A stretch of DNA of 64,000 nt from Bin87 sp963665395 (GCA_963665395.2 OY762251.1:2356001-2420000); one strand, 5' to 3'. Positions 15,716-26,036 are shown, counted from the stretch's first letter. Numbers and translations: made by a program. Notes: generated by a model not told the origin, from the letters alone.

Positions 15716-17187
15716 GTAACTGTTCAGAATTGAGGGGGAAATGAGCAGTTGTCGGCAAGCAGAGCGAGGGTTGAGTCCTTGCGCCCGCCAAGTGCCGAAG
15801 GCTGACGCCAGGGTCATCTTGGTCTCAGTTCCCCGCGGTGACCGGGTTCCGCCGCTGACCTTGCGGCTGACCACCAGATGACGCAAGCTGCGCTCGGCGG
15901 CGTTGTTGTCTGGTGGGGTTTCCGGTTCGGCCACGAAGACGAAGAGTCCTTTGATGTGCCTCGCCACCCGTCGGCACAGCCTGGCTTGTGCGACTAAAGG
16001 GTCACCCCGGCAGGGACGGCGCAAGGTCAGCAGACGTTGTTCCAGGGCCAGTTGGGCCCGGCGGTGCTGCCGTTCCGACGGGAGGGTGAAGGCTTTGGCT
16101 TTTTCGCACACATCGTGGACGGCGTCCGCCCACCGCCCCAGGGGGACATCGTCGGGGTAAAGCGCCCGCAAGTCGTGGATGTCCCGCAGCAGATGCGCCC
16201 AGCAGCGTTGCTTGGGGCCATCGTAATGATGATGGTAGGCGGCGTAGAAATCGCTGACCAGCGCCCCGGCGAAAGCACCCCGGCGAACTCTTCGCCCCGG
16301 GCTTCAGCCACCACCGCCCTGCTACGACCACGACGCAGGAAGTACCGCTCGGTGGGAGCGCTGAAAGTCCAGACGTAGCCGTTGCGTCCATCCTCTCGCC
16401 AGCCCGTCTCATCGGCATGGACCACCGGAGAGCCCCGGATCCGCGCCACGATGTCCGACATCGCTCCCGGGGCCTTCTGGGCTACCCTTTGGGTAGCGGC
16501 CACAATGGCTCCCAGGCTGAGCCGCAGTCCAGGCGCGGCCTCCAGGTGCCACTGGCTGATGCGGAAGGGCAGCCGGGCTTCCTCCGGCAACGCCACCATC
16601 AGGCTGATCAAGTTGATCCCCAACCGCTGCTTCCCCATCACTATACTATCCCGTCCAGTTGCGGCGACGGCGCGCAACGCCGTCGGCAGCGCGGGCAGAC
16701 GCGGATACACGATTTTTGACCAATCACGGCGTGTTCGGTAACTTCCACCGGAACCGGCGGCAGGTCAATCACTTCCCGCGTGCGGTGGGTCCAGCCCCCG
16801 GACAACCGGGTCGCGCAGTCAGGACATCGCTCCACCACGCGCTCCACCCGTCGGGTGGGCGCCATGCGGACCCGGGCAAAACCATGGGAGCGACCTTTGC
16901 GTGGTTTCCGGGACGGCGCCGGCTGGCGGTCGCCTTTGGGCTTCAGCCCAGGCATCCGGCCCGTCCGCCTCCGGCGGATGGCCCGCCCTGCCAACTGGGC
17001 AATACGCTTCTCCAGGCTCTCGATGATCGCCTGCTGCCGGATGCTGATGTCGATCAGAACCTCCCGGTCGGCGGTCCTGAGGTCAGTTTGAGCATCCAGG
17101 CCACGCATATTGACATAACCGACACCGCCGGCGCCAGCCTCTGATAACCCCTTTCGCTCAATTCACACCCCAAGTCTGAACAGTTAC
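15716..17187 (-). mobile_element. IS66-type insertion sequence, decayed
   Basis: Matching inverted ends bound the element: GTAACTGTTCAGA at 15716-15728 and its complement TCTGAACAGTTAC at 17175-17187, with weaker pairing for about ten more bases inward. Length is about 1.47 kb. I see no 8-bp direct repeat in the flanks, so it is old or its flanks rearranged. It lies between a small membrane-protein gene and tRNA-Ser. Confidence 0.85.
15744..17108 (-). pseudogene. IS66-family transposase, two frameshifts
   Basis: Three consecutive frames together make one IS66-type transposase. From 17108 comes the N-terminal helix and the zinc-finger part (CPDCATRL, then CPRCRRRC). A frame change near 16640-16649 leads to GKQRLGINLISLMVALPEE and the catalytic SPVVHADETGWRE. 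A second frame change near 16265-16290 leads to VSDFYAAYHHH, KQRCWAHLLRDIHDL and finally PDNNAAERSLR. The first break coincides with a tandem ACTAT ACTAT, as if five bases were duplicated. The last frame has no stop before the IS end and reads out into flanking DNA. Unless ribosomal slippage occurs twice, the product is inactive. Confidence 0.88.
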
Positions 17188-17300
17188 GGAGTGATTGCCG
17201 TCGTTGTAATGCCCCGAGCCATCTAGTACAATTCAATACCCGCAGCCCGCGTTCCTGGCGAAGTACAGTTTCGCCTATGCACCGTGTGGTACCTGCTCGC

Positions 17301-17391
17301 GGAGAGGTGGCCGAGTGGTTGAAGGCGCCGGTCTCGAAAACCGGTATGCGCCTCTGGCGCATCGCGGGTTCGAATCCCGCTCTCTCCGCCA
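17301..17391 (+). tRNA. tRNA-Ser (anticodon CGA)
   Basis: A type II tRNA with a long variable arm. The acceptor stem GGAGAGG (17301-17307) pairs with TCTCTCC (17381-17387); G73 and an encoded CCA follow. The anticodon stem CCGGT/ACCGG encloses CTCGAAA, giving CGA, which reads TCG. The variable arm is TGCGCCTCTGGCGCA and the T-arm has GGTTCGAATCC. Confidence 0.97.
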
Positions 17392-17423
17392 TACTGCGTC
17401 GTTAATCCAACTGCCTAAATCTC

Positions 17424-19961
17424 ATGGCCTTGCATTCCCAGTTCTCCGAGCGTTCGCCGTACCAGGATGGGCCGGCGTCTTCCCCCTACTGGGAAGAGCC
17501 ACTCTCCTCGCCCTTTTGGGACGCGCCGGAGTTGGCACGTTACGATGCCGGCGGCACGGCTTTTGAGGAACCGGATGCTCCCCGCGCCGCAGTTTTACAG
17601 GGGCTCAACGAGGCTCAACAGCAGGCGGTTGTCGCTACCGAGGGACCTCTGCTCATAGTCGCCGGTCCAGGTTCAGGCAAGACCCGCGTCATCACCCACC
17701 GCATCGCTTATCTGGTAGGGGATTGCGGCGTAAACCCCTGGCAAATACTGGCGGTCACTTTCACCAACAAAGCCTCCAGGGAGATGCGGGAACGCCTCGA
17801 CCGGCTGCTGCTCAGCCGCAGCGAGGCCGTCACCATGGGTACTTTCCACGCCGTCTGCGCCCGCATTCTGCGCCGACATGGTGAACGTATCGGCCTGGAT
17901 CGGAACTTCACCATATACGATCAGGACGACCAGTTGGACGCGCTCAAGTCCGCGATGCAATTGGCAGACGTGGATAGCAAACGCTATACCCCCAGGGCCG
18001 TCCTCTCGCGCATTTCCGCCGCCAAAAGCAGCCTCCAGGACGTCCGCCACATGGCCGAAACCGCCTATGACGCCGAGGACGAATATGGCGCTCATTGGGT
18101 GGAAACCTGCGCCCGCGTCTATCGCTGTTATGAGGAAGCGCTGACGCGACAGAACGCCCTGGACTTTGACGACCTCCTGATGCGGACGGCGCAACTCCTG
18201 GAAAATGTCCCCGATGTTCAGGACCAGTACCATACCCGCTACCGCTACCTGCTCATCGACGAGTTTCAGGACACCAATGTAGCGCAGTACCGTCTGGCCC
18301 GGCTGCTGACCGGCCAACACCGGAACCTGTGCGTGGTCGGCGACCCGGACCAGAGCATCTATTCCTGGCGCAACGCCGACATCCGAAACATCCTCAGCTT
18401 CCAGACCGATTTCCCCGACGCCACGGTGATCAGCCTGGGCGAGAACTACCGCTCAACCAGGAATATCCTCAACGCCGCTGCTGGCGTCATTTCCACCAAC
18501 ACGGAGCGGATTGAACGCCCGCTATTCACGCAAAATCCAGCGGGGCGACCCGTCACACTACACGAAGCCTTCAGCGAGGAAGACGAAGCCCTCTGGGCAG
18601 TGGACGAGGTGAGCCGCCTCACCCGAACCGGTGAGTACCAATCCGGCGACTGCGCCATCATGTACCGCATCAACGCCCAGAGCCGCGCCTTCGAAGACCA
18701 GTGTATGCGCCAGGGCATACCCTACCGGCTGGTGGGCGGTGTGCGTTTCTACCACCGCAAGGAAATCAAGGATGCGGTGTGCTACCTCCGGGTCATCTTC
18801 AACCCGGGCGACGAGGTGAGCCTGCGCCGGGTCATCAACCAGCCACCCCGGGGCATCGGCGCAAAAACGGTACAGCAGCTAAACGACTTTGCGGGTCAAC
18901 GCGGCGTCACCATCCGGCAGGCCATGCGGGAAATCGCCGCGGCCCGGACTGAAGGATTGCCGTGCCCGATTTCGGTAACCGCCCGCGCCGCGCGTTCCAT
19001 CGCCGATCTGTCCGTAACCTTGGACCGCCTGGCCGACGCCTCCCGCGAACTGAGCGTCCCGGATCTTTTGGACCGCACGCTGGACATGAGCGGGCTGGCG
19101 AAGCATATCAACGCGCAGGACGACGGCGACGAGCGTTGGGAGAACGTCCTGGAGTTGCGCGGATTAGCGGAAGACTACGGTCCTCCCGGTGACGGTTCCG
19201 CCGACGGGTTGAGCGCCTTTCTGGAGCGGGTTTCCCTGGTTTCCGATGTGGACGCTTATGAACAGTCCGATGATGCGCTTACCTTGATCACCCTGCATCA
19301 GGCCAAAGGGCTGGAGTTCCCGGTGGTGATGATGGCCGGAATGGAGGAAGGGCTGCTGCCCCACAGCCGTTCCATGGATACCCTGGCCGAGATCGAGGAG
19401 GAACGCCGCCTGTGCTACGTGGGCATGACCCGCGCCAAGGAACGGCTGTACCTGTTGCGCGCATTCCGCCGGCGTTATCCGTCGTCGGGAGGCATATCGC
19501 TGCCGTCGCGCTTCCTGGAAGACCTCCCGGAGGAAACGCTGGCGTCGCCGGCTTTGGACCGGCCGCCTGGAACTCGCGCCGACGACTACGGGCTGAATAC
19601 GTCCCGCTCGTCTCGGAACGCCGACGCCGTCATCGGCGGCTCCTATGGGCAGGAGCGGCGCGCCTCAAGGACCAGGCTCGGCGATGGGTCAGGAAGCGGC
19701 GGCGATGCTACTCGTGGCCGTCTCCGGGGCAATATTGACGAGCGTCTTACCGATTGGACTTCCAGCCGGCCCGGGACATCGGCCAACCAACCGGAGCGCG
19801 TGCCCTTGGCAGTGGGCGAAATCGTCCGCCATCCCACTTTCGGAGAAGGCGTCGTCCAGGAGGTGGAAGGCAGCGGCGATACCGAGCAGGCGACGGTGAA
19901 TTTCGCCGGAGCCGGCCTGAAAAGGCTGTTAGTCAGTCTGGCGCGTCTCGAACGAGGCTGA
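17424..19961 (+). CDS. pcrA: UvrD/PcrA-type superfamily 1 DNA helicase
   Basis: The 845-residue protein is a 3'-5' DNA helicase of repair and replication-restart. Motif I is AGPGSGKTRVI (residues 80-90), Ia MGTFHAVCARI, II DEFQDTN, III GDPDQSIYSWRNA, IV GENYRST, V TLHQAKGLEFPVV and VI VGMTRAKERLYLL. The C-terminus (VRHPTFGEGVVQEVEG...) is the Tudor-like domain that binds RNA polymerase in PcrA. An N-terminal extension of about 57 residues rich in Pro, Tyr and Ser precedes the helicase core. The start ATG at 17424 has no clear Shine-Dalgarno and lies 32 bases from tRNA-Ser; a later start before LNEAQQQAV cannot be excluded. Confidence 0.93.
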   Translation: MALHSQFSERSPYQDGPASSPYWEEPLSSPFWDAPELARYDAGGTAFEEPDAPRAAVLQGLNEAQQQAVVATEGPLLIVAGPGSGKTRVITHRIAYLVGDCGVNPWQILAVTFTNKASREMRERLDRLLLSRSEAVTMGTFHAVCARILRRHGERIGLDRNFTIYDQDDQLDALKSAMQLADVDSKRYTPRAVLSRISAAKSSLQDVRHMAETAYDAEDEYGAHWVETCARVYRCYEEALTRQNALDFDDLLMRTAQLLENVPDVQDQYHTRYRYLLIDEFQDTNVAQYRLARLLTGQHRNLCVVGDPDQSIYSWRNADIRNILSFQTDFPDATVISLGENYRSTRNILNAAAGVISTNTERIERPLFTQNPAGRPVTLHEAFSEEDEALWAVDEVSRLTRTGEYQSGDCAIMYRINAQSRAFEDQCMRQGIPYRLVGGVRFYHRKEIKDAVCYLRVIFNPGDEVSLRRVINQPPRGIGAKTVQQLNDFAGQRGVTIRQAMREIAAARTEGLPCPISVTARAARSIADLSVTLDRLADASRELSVPDLLDRTLDMSGLAKHINAQDDGDERWENVLELRGLAEDYGPPGDGSADGLSAFLERVSLVSDVDAYEQSDDALTLITLHQAKGLEFPVVMMAGMEEGLLPHSRSMDTLAEIEEERRLCYVGMTRAKERLYLLRAFRRRYPSSGGISLPSRFLEDLPEETLASPALDRPPGTRADDYGLNTSRSSRNADAVIGGSYGQERRASRTRLGDGSGSGGDATRGRLRGNIDERLTDWTSSRPGTSANQPERVPLAVGEIVRHPTFGEGVVQEVEGSGDTEQATVNFAGAGLKRLLVSLARLERG

Positions 19962-20093
19962 CGCCAGCCTTGCTATTAACCATCAAATCGGCGCGCAATC
20001 CGATTCCTCTCCACCGACGTATCAGTCGCATCCTTGCTATACTGACGTGGTGTAGCCCTTTCCCACAGCGAGGGGGCAGGGTGAGGGATTCTC

Positions 20094-22775
20094 ATGGTTT
20101 CTTTGCTGAAAAAAATCGTCGGTGACACGCCCGAACGGGCCGCCGAGAAACTCCGCAGCCAGTTGGTGCCCCGGGTCAATCGGCTGGAAGATACGGTTCA
20201 AAGCCTCAGCGATGATGGCTTGAAGGCCAAGACCGCTGAATTCCGGCGCCGGCTGGACGACGGGGCGACGCTGGATGACCTGCTGCCCGAAGCCTTCGCG
20301 GTGGTGCGAGAGGCCGCGCGGCGCACCCTCGGCCAGCGCCACTACGACGTGCAGATCATCGGCGGGGCAGTCCTGCACCAGGGGAAAATCGCCGAAATGA
20401 AGACCGGCGAAGGAAAAACGCTGGTCGCCACCCTGCCCGCATATTTGAACGCGCTCACCGGCGGCGGCGTGCATATCGTTACCGTCAACGATTACCTGGC
20501 CCGCCGAGATCCGGTGTGGATGGGGCCGGTGTACGACCTTCTGGGCCTCACCGTCGGTTGCCTTCAGCATGACGCGGCCCACATCTACGACCCCAACGTG
20601 GACGACCCGGGCCGGGGCGGTCATCGCCATCTGACTCCGGTATCCCGGGCCGAAGCCTATCGCGCTGACGTCCTATACGGCACCAACAACGAGTTCGGAT
20701 TCGACTATCTCCGCGACAACATGGCGGTAACCTCCGACCTGCAGGTCCAGTCTCGTGACGCGGGCCGGCCCTGCCACAATTTCGCCATCGTGGACGAAGT
20801 TGACAATATCCTCATCGACGAGGCCCGCACGCCTCTGATTATCAGCGGCCCGGCACAGCAGCCGGTGGAGCACTACTCCAACTGCGCCCGGTTGGCCCCT
20901 CGTCTCCGGGAATACGAGGACTACACTATAGACGAGCGCACCCAGGCAATCTCATTGACTGAGGAGGGCATTGCCAAAGCGGAGCGACACCTGCGCGTGA
21001 ACAATCTGTACGATCCGGAAAATTTCCATCTGGTGCAGTATGTTGAAAATGCCGTCGTCGCCCAAGTGCAAAAGATCAAAGACAAGGACTACGTTGTCGC
21101 CAACGGCGAGGTGGTCATCGTTGACGAGTTCACCGGTCGCTTGCAGTACGGGCGACGCTGGGCAGACGGCCTCCACCAGGCAGTGGAGGCAAAAGAAGGT
21201 CTGAAGGTTCAGCGGGAGAGCGTCACTTACGCCACCATCACCCTGCAAAACTACTTCCGGATGTACGGCAAATTGGCCGGCATGACCGGAACCGCAGTCA
21301 CCGAGGCCGACGAATTCTACAAAATCTATGGCCTTGAAGTCGTCGCCGTGCCCACCAACCTCCCAATGGTGCGTGAAGACAGCGGCGATCTGATTTTCCC
21401 CACTGAGGAGGGTAAGTGGCGCGCCGTGGTAGAGGCCATCATTGACCGTTCTACGTCGGGACAACCCGTGCTGGTGGGAACCACTTCCATAGAAACCTCC
21501 GAAGCCCTGAGCGACCGGCTCCGCAAGCGAGGCGTAGATCATCAAGTGCTCAACGCGCGCAACCACGAACAGGAGGCGTCAATCGTTGCGCAGGCGGGAC
21601 GCTCCGGAGCGGTTACCGTGTCCACCAACATGGCCGGCCGCGGCACCGACATCGTGCTGGGCGGCGCAGACACCGACCGCGATGGCTGGCGGCAGGAGCA
21701 CGACCGGGTGATCTCCCTGGGCGGCCTCCATGTCATCGGCACCGAGCACCACGAAGCCCGTCGTGTGGACAATCAGCTCCGTGGCCGCGCTGGACGCCAG
21801 GGAGACCCCGGCAGCAGCCAGTTTTTCGTCGCCCTTGAAGACGAACTGATGCAGCGCTTCGGCGGCGACCGCATCAAGAACGTGATGAACTGGAGCGGCC
21901 TCAATGACGATGAGCCGCTGGAAAACAAGCTCATCACCAAGTCCATCACCAGCGCGCAGGTAAAAGTCGAAGGCCACCACTTCGATATGCGGAAGCACCT
22001 CCTCAATTTTGACGATGTGCTTAATCAGCAACGGTCGGTGATTTATGACCAACGCTCCAATATCCTGACCAACCAGGGGCTTCGCGAGCGGGTTGTCGAT
22101 ATGCTGGGCGCGGAGTTCGACCGGTTGATCGACGCGCACCTGGGGTCACGCCACGCGGACGACTGGGACATCGATGGATTCTTGTCCGGTCTGCGCCAAA
22201 TCTGCCCGCCTCCTGCCGAACTGGACAATGCGGATAAGGTGTCTCAACTCCGTCGCCAGCGCATTGAGGACATCCTGGAAGAGTATTCGGAAACTCTATA
22301 CCAATCCAAAGAGCAGTCCATGGGCGCCGAAAACATGGCGACCCTGGTGCGGCTGCTGCTACTGAAATCCATCGACACCCATTGGGTCAACCACCTCACC
22401 CACATGGAAAACCTGCGCACCGGTGTGGGCCTGCAGGCCGTCGGGCAGCGGGACCCGCTCACCGTGTACCGCTCCGAGGGTCAACGGGCTTTCGCCGAGT
22501 TGACGCGACAGATGCAGCGGGACGTCACGCACACCCTATTCCACGTCACCCTCGCGCCGGAAGCGCCACCGGCGCACCCTTCATCCGCCAATGACGACGC
22601 AGCCACCGCCGCCGGCAGCCGGCGCGACTCCCGCGCTCCGGTCAGTCCCATGGCGGCCGTTTCTCCGGCCCGAAAGGCGGCCGCCCCACGGGCCGGCCGC
22701 AAAATCGGGCGCAACGCCAAATGTCCCTGTGGAAGCGGCAAGAAATACAAGCGTTGCTGCGGCGCGGTCACATAA
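20094..22775 (+). CDS. secA: Preprotein translocase ATPase SecA
   Basis: SecA drives post-translational export through SecYEG. The 893-residue protein has Walker A EMKTGEGKT (residues 101-109), the DEAD-type IVDEVDNILIDEARTPLI, NMAGRGTDIVLGG and the GRAGRQGDPGSS arginine-finger region. The C-terminus has an Ala/Pro linker and the zinc SEC-C motif CPCGSGKKYKRCC. GAGGG stands seven bases before the ATG. A palindromic terminator follows at 22801. Confidence 0.97.
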   Translation: MVSLLKKIVGDTPERAAEKLRSQLVPRVNRLEDTVQSLSDDGLKAKTAEFRRRLDDGATLDDLLPEAFAVVREAARRTLGQRHYDVQIIGGAVLHQGKIAEMKTGEGKTLVATLPAYLNALTGGGVHIVTVNDYLARRDPVWMGPVYDLLGLTVGCLQHDAAHIYDPNVDDPGRGGHRHLTPVSRAEAYRADVLYGTNNEFGFDYLRDNMAVTSDLQVQSRDAGRPCHNFAIVDEVDNILIDEARTPLIISGPAQQPVEHYSNCARLAPRLREYEDYTIDERTQAISLTEEGIAKAERHLRVNNLYDPENFHLVQYVENAVVAQVQKIKDKDYVVANGEVVIVDEFTGRLQYGRRWADGLHQAVEAKEGLKVQRESVTYATITLQNYFRMYGKLAGMTGTAVTEADEFYKIYGLEVVAVPTNLPMVREDSGDLIFPTEEGKWRAVVEAIIDRSTSGQPVLVGTTSIETSEALSDRLRKRGVDHQVLNARNHEQEASIVAQAGRSGAVTVSTNMAGRGTDIVLGGADTDRDGWRQEHDRVISLGGLHVIGTEHHEARRVDNQLRGRAGRQGDPGSSQFFVALEDELMQRFGGDRIKNVMNWSGLNDDEPLENKLITKSITSAQVKVEGHHFDMRKHLLNFDDVLNQQRSVIYDQRSNILTNQGLRERVVDMLGAEFDRLIDAHLGSRHADDWDIDGFLSGLRQICPPPAELDNADKVSQLRRQRIEDILEEYSETLYQSKEQSMGAENMATLVRLLLLKSIDTHWVNHLTHMENLRTGVGLQAVGQRDPLTVYRSEGQRAFAELTRQMQRDVTHTLFHVTLAPEAPPAHPSSANDDAATAAGSRRDSRAPVSPMAAVSPARKAAAPRAGRKIGRNAKCPCGSGKKYKRCCGAVT

Positions 22776-22800
22776 CGCGCTGCTCCGCATAATGAAAACT

Positions 22801-22826
22801 TGGGGCGGGTTTTCGAACCCGCCCCA
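22801..22826. terminator. Palindromic terminator after secA
   Basis: An 11-bp perfect stem TGGGGCGGGTT/AACCCGCCCCA with a TTCG loop. It separates secA from the convergent YHS gene and belongs to the GGGGCG...CGCCCC palindrome family seen elsewhere in the window. Confidence 0.6.
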
Positions 22827-22849
22827 GCAATTTGGATTTGCCTTTAACT

Positions 22850-23083
22850 CTACTGCCCTCGCCGGAACAGCCGCCGCACTATGGTCAGCGGTTGGGGCCG
22901 CGGTTCCTCCATAGCGATGGGTTTGTTGCGTCCCGACGCCCATCCTTCCGGGTCACGCTCAAAGGCAATCCGGCAGCCCGGCGCACAGAAATAGTAGGTC
23001 TGCCCTTCGTATTCGCTGGTGCCGCCGTTGGGGTTGTCAATATCCACCTGCATCAGGCAAATGGGATCGGTTGCGGTTGCCAT
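22850..23083 (-). CDS. YHS-domain protein
   Basis: The 77-residue protein is a single YHS domain: DPICLMQVD, then SEYEGQTYYFCAPGCRIAFERDPEGW. YHS domains have conserved cysteines and are linked to heavy-metal enzymes. The start at 23083 has GGAAGGA seven bases before it; the open frame extends further upstream but without coding support. It lies next to the coiled-coil protein and the copper ATPase, in the same direction, and may be part of a metal-handling group. Confidence 0.8.
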   Translation of the reverse strand: MATATDPICLMQVDIDNPNGGTSEYEGQTYYFCAPGCRIAFERDPEGWASGRNKPIAMEEPRPQPLTIVRRLFRRGQ

Positions 23084-23102
23084 ATCGGTGTCCTTCCTTA
23101 AA

Positions 23103-23624
23103 TCAGTCGGCGGCGGGCGCCGGCGCCGGTTCAGTCTCTGGCGGATGCGTGAACATGGCTTGACCGTTGGCATTGTGCGTGTGATTGACCAATGCCAGCA
23201 TCATTTGCTGATGGCTGCGGCGAATCTCCCGCAAAACTTCGTCCTTAGCAGCGTCGATTTTCGCTTCCAGTTCTTGCTTGGTGTTGGCGATCTCTTGCCG
23301 AAGCCTGGCCTCGCTATCGGCGATCTCTTGCCGAAGCTCGGCCTTGGCATCGGCGATCTCTTGCCGAAGCTCGGCCTTGGCTTTAAGGACTTCCAGTCTG
23401 GTATCGGCGATGTCCCCTTTGAGTTCCAATTTGGTATCGGCGATTTCCTCTTTGAGTTCTACCTTGTTGGTGGTCACCTCATTATGGAGAGCGTTGGACT
23501 CTTCACGCGATGGCATCCGACCAACGCGGTACGCCAGGAGAACCAGAGCCGCCACTATGAGGCCTTGGCTGCCAATGATGGCAACTATTATTGGCATTAG
23601 ACTGTTGGAGCCTGCCGTTTCCAT
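23103..23624 (-). CDS. Membrane-anchored coiled-coil protein with repeats
   Basis: The 173 residues begin with one membrane helix (IIVAIIGSQGLIVAALVLLAY, about residues 11-31), followed by a long coiled coil made of repeated units of about 11 residues such as ELRQEIADAKA, covering residues about 60-130. The C-terminus is rich in Pro and Ala. At DNA level the repeats are near-identical around 23285-23370. The start at 23624 follows GGAGGG with a good spacer; the frame is open upstream. Similar repeats occur in DUF1640/CCDC90-like proteins, but no function is assigned. Confidence 0.65.
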   Translation of the reverse strand: METAGSNSLMPIIVAIIGSQGLIVAALVLLAYRVGRMPSREESNALHNEVTTNKVELKEEIADTKLELKGDIADTRLEVLKAKAELRQEIADAKAELRQEIADSEARLRQEIANTKQELEAKIDAAKDEVLREIRRSHQQMMLALVNHTHNANGQAMFTHPPETEPAPAPAAD

Positions 23625-23702
23625 GACGTATCCCTCCATCCCAATCTTGGGGGACGAGTTCAGGGTCAATTGTACCAGCATCGCGACAGTTTGCGACACT
23701 CA

Positions 23703-26036
23703 CTACAGGGACGCCCGCCGCAACCGTAATGAATTGCTCACCACGCTTACCGAGCTAAAAGCCATGGCCAACGCCGCCAGAATCGGATTCAGAAAGCCCG
23801 CGTCGCCGAAGAAAAAGGTCAGACTGTTCGGGACGCCGCCCAAAGCGGCAAACACTGGGTAAAGAACGCCCGCCGCCACCGGGATCAGCAGCGTGTTGTA
23901 GAAGAAAGCCCAAAACAGGTTTTGACGGATGGCGCGCATCGTCGCCCGTGATACCTGCAGGGAGGTAGCAACCCCCCTCAAGTCGTCGCGCATCAGCGTA
24001 ATGTCGGCCGATTCCCTGGCTATGTCCGAACCGGCGCCCATTGCGACCCCCACATCGGCCAACGCCAGAGCCGGAGCGTCGTTGATGCCGTCGCCCACCA
24101 TCGCAACCACGTTCCCGTCAGCCTGCAATCCGGTTATGGCATCGGATTTGTCGCTCGGCAGCATCTCCGCGTGCCATTCATCCACGCCGCAAACGGATGC
24201 TACCGCGGCAGCCACTTCGGGCCGGTCTCCGGAAAGCATGATGGTGCGGACGCCCACGCCACGCAGCGCGGCCACCGCCTGCTGCGCTCCCGGTTTTATG
24301 GTGTCTGCTACAGCAATGACGCCGAGCGCGCTGCCGCCACGGGCGACGAACATGGGAGTGTTTCCCTGTCGCGCCAACTCATCAGCCGTGCCCGACATTT
24401 CGTCGCACACCGGGATTCCCATTTCTCCCATCAGCGCCGCGTTGCCCACCGCGATTGGTTCACCATCAAGCAAGGCGCTTACACCGGATCCCCGGTGCGC
24501 GGCGAACTCGGTAGCCCCGGTAAGCGTTAGCCCTTCTAGTTCCGCATGACGACGCACCGCCGCTCCTATGGGATGCTCGGACAGCAACTCAACCGAGGCC
24601 GCGGCAGTCAGAACCAGATCCTCCGCGATTCCCGCCGCCGGAACGATGTCAGTTACCCGGAGCCGGCCCGTGGTCAGGGTTCCGGTCTTGTCCAACGCGA
24701 CCACGTTCACCCGATGGGCGGTTTCCAACGCCGTGGCGCTGCGGATCAATATGCCCCGCTCGGCCGCCCGGCCGACCCCAACGATAATGGCCGTGGGCGT
24801 GGCCAGGCCCAGCGCGCAGGGACAGGCGATGATGAAAACCGCCACCAAGGTCAACATAGCATAAAGGATTGAGGGATCGGGGCCCAGGAATAGCCAGAGC
24901 GCCGCCGCAGCCAACGCGATCAACCCTACTGAAGGCACAAACCAAGCGGAGACCCGATCGGCGAGACGCTGCACCGGAGCCGCCGAGCCTTGCGCTTCCT
25001 CCACCAACCGGATAACCTGCGCCAGTGTCGTATCCGCGCCCACGCGGGTAGCGCGCATTAGGAAAGCGCCTGTTCCGTTCATCGTTCCGGCGAATACGGA
25101 ACCTCCCGGGGACTTTTCGACCGGCATACTCTCGCCGGTCAAAGCCGACTGGTCCACGGTGGTAATGCCGCTGGTGACTTCTCCGTCCACCGGGATCTGT
25201 TCGCCTGGCCGCACCGCCAAAGTAACGCCGACGTCAACCCGGTCCACGGGAACGTCCACCACGGAACCGTCGTCCGCGATCAGGTGAGCAGTTTGGGGAC
25301 GCAGGTCCAACAGCTTGCCGATGGCGTCTGACGTCCGCGACAACGCCCGCGCCTCCAGCCATCTGCCCAGCAGGATCAGGGCGATTATGATCGCCGCCAT
25401 ATCAAAATGCAGTTGGTGCCCCATGCCTCCCGTCATTCCGGCGAAAGCTGGAATCCACGTCATCACCACCACGACCGCGCTGTACCCATAGGCGACGGAA
25501 GTTCCCAGCGCGATGAGGGTGTGCATATTGGGTTTCAATCGTCTCAGCGCGGCCCAACCGGCTACGTAAAAGGGCCATCCGGCCCACAGTTGTACCGGCG
25601 TCGCCGCTGCCCACAACAGCGCTGGATACCACCAGCCCATTGAGAACAATCCGGTCACCCAGGGTAGCGCCGGAAAACTGACCAGGAGCAGCCCAATTCC
25701 GACCGGCAACGCCACCGCCAATCGCGTTCGTAGCGTCCGGACCTCTCGCGCTCGCGGCGTATCTGCATCCGCTCCGCGCGGGCTGTCAGATACCGGAACG
25801 GTATCCATGCGATACCCGGCGTCGCCAACGGCTTTGGCCAGGGCTTCGACATCTGGAACTGAGGCGCCGCCATCGGCAGCGGCCAGGCTGATGGTGGCCC
25901 GCTCCGTCGCCAGATTAACGCTCACCTCGGACACGCCCTGGACGGAGCGCAGCGCTTCGCTGACGTGGTAAACGCAGGCGGCGCAGGTCATCCCGGCCAC
26001 GGGAAAGACCAGAGTTTTGGAACTCTGTTGCGACAT
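23703..26036 (-). CDS. copA: Copper-translocating P1B-type ATPase
   Basis: The 777-residue protein exports Cu(I) or a similar soft metal. Domains in order: an HMA metal-binding domain with GMTCAACV near residue 16, eight membrane helices, the actuator loop SALTGESMPVEKSPGG, the metal-site motif IACPCALGLATP, the phosphorylation site DKTGTLTTG, the SEHPIGAAV histidine loop and GDGINDAPALALADVG. CPC with one HMA is the normal CopA pattern. The start is ATG 26036; a GTG four codons earlier is possible. No copper-responsive regulator is adjacent, but the YHS gene lies in the same orientation. Confidence 0.93.
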   Translation of the reverse strand: MSQQSSKTLVFPVAGMTCAACVYHVSEALRSVQGVSEVSVNLATERATISLAAADGGASVPDVEALAKAVGDAGYRMDTVPVSDSPRGADADTPRAREVRTLRTRLAVALPVGIGLLLVSFPALPWVTGLFSMGWWYPALLWAAATPVQLWAGWPFYVAGWAALRRLKPNMHTLIALGTSVAYGYSAVVVVMTWIPAFAGMTGGMGHQLHFDMAAIIIALILLGRWLEARALSRTSDAIGKLLDLRPQTAHLIADDGSVVDVPVDRVDVGVTLAVRPGEQIPVDGEVTSGITTVDQSALTGESMPVEKSPGGSVFAGTMNGTGAFLMRATRVGADTTLAQVIRLVEEAQGSAAPVQRLADRVSAWFVPSVGLIALAAAALWLFLGPDPSILYAMLTLVAVFIIACPCALGLATPTAIIVGVGRAAERGILIRSATALETAHRVNVVALDKTGTLTTGRLRVTDIVPAAGIAEDLVLTAAASVELLSEHPIGAAVRRHAELEGLTLTGATEFAAHRGSGVSALLDGEPIAVGNAALMGEMGIPVCDEMSGTADELARQGNTPMFVARGGSALGVIAVADTIKPGAQQAVAALRGVGVRTIMLSGDRPEVAAAVASVCGVDEWHAEMLPSDKSDAITGLQADGNVVAMVGDGINDAPALALADVGVAMGAGSDIARESADITLMRDDLRGVATSLQVSRATMRAIRQNLFWAFFYNTLLIPVAAGVLYPVFAALGGVPNSLTFFFGDAGFLNPILAALAMAFSSVSVVSNSLRLRRASL

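Noticed and set aside
15146..15743. Extension of the transposase frame beyond the IS left end
   Set aside because: The frame continues only because the IS stop is missing; it lies over the opposite-strand membrane-protein gene and has no coding character.
20042..20093. Regulatory repeat just before secA
   Set aside because: The G-rich AGGGGGCAGGGTGAGGG stretch resembles a common low-complexity repeat, but no palindrome or partner is present, so it is treated only as the ribosome-binding region.
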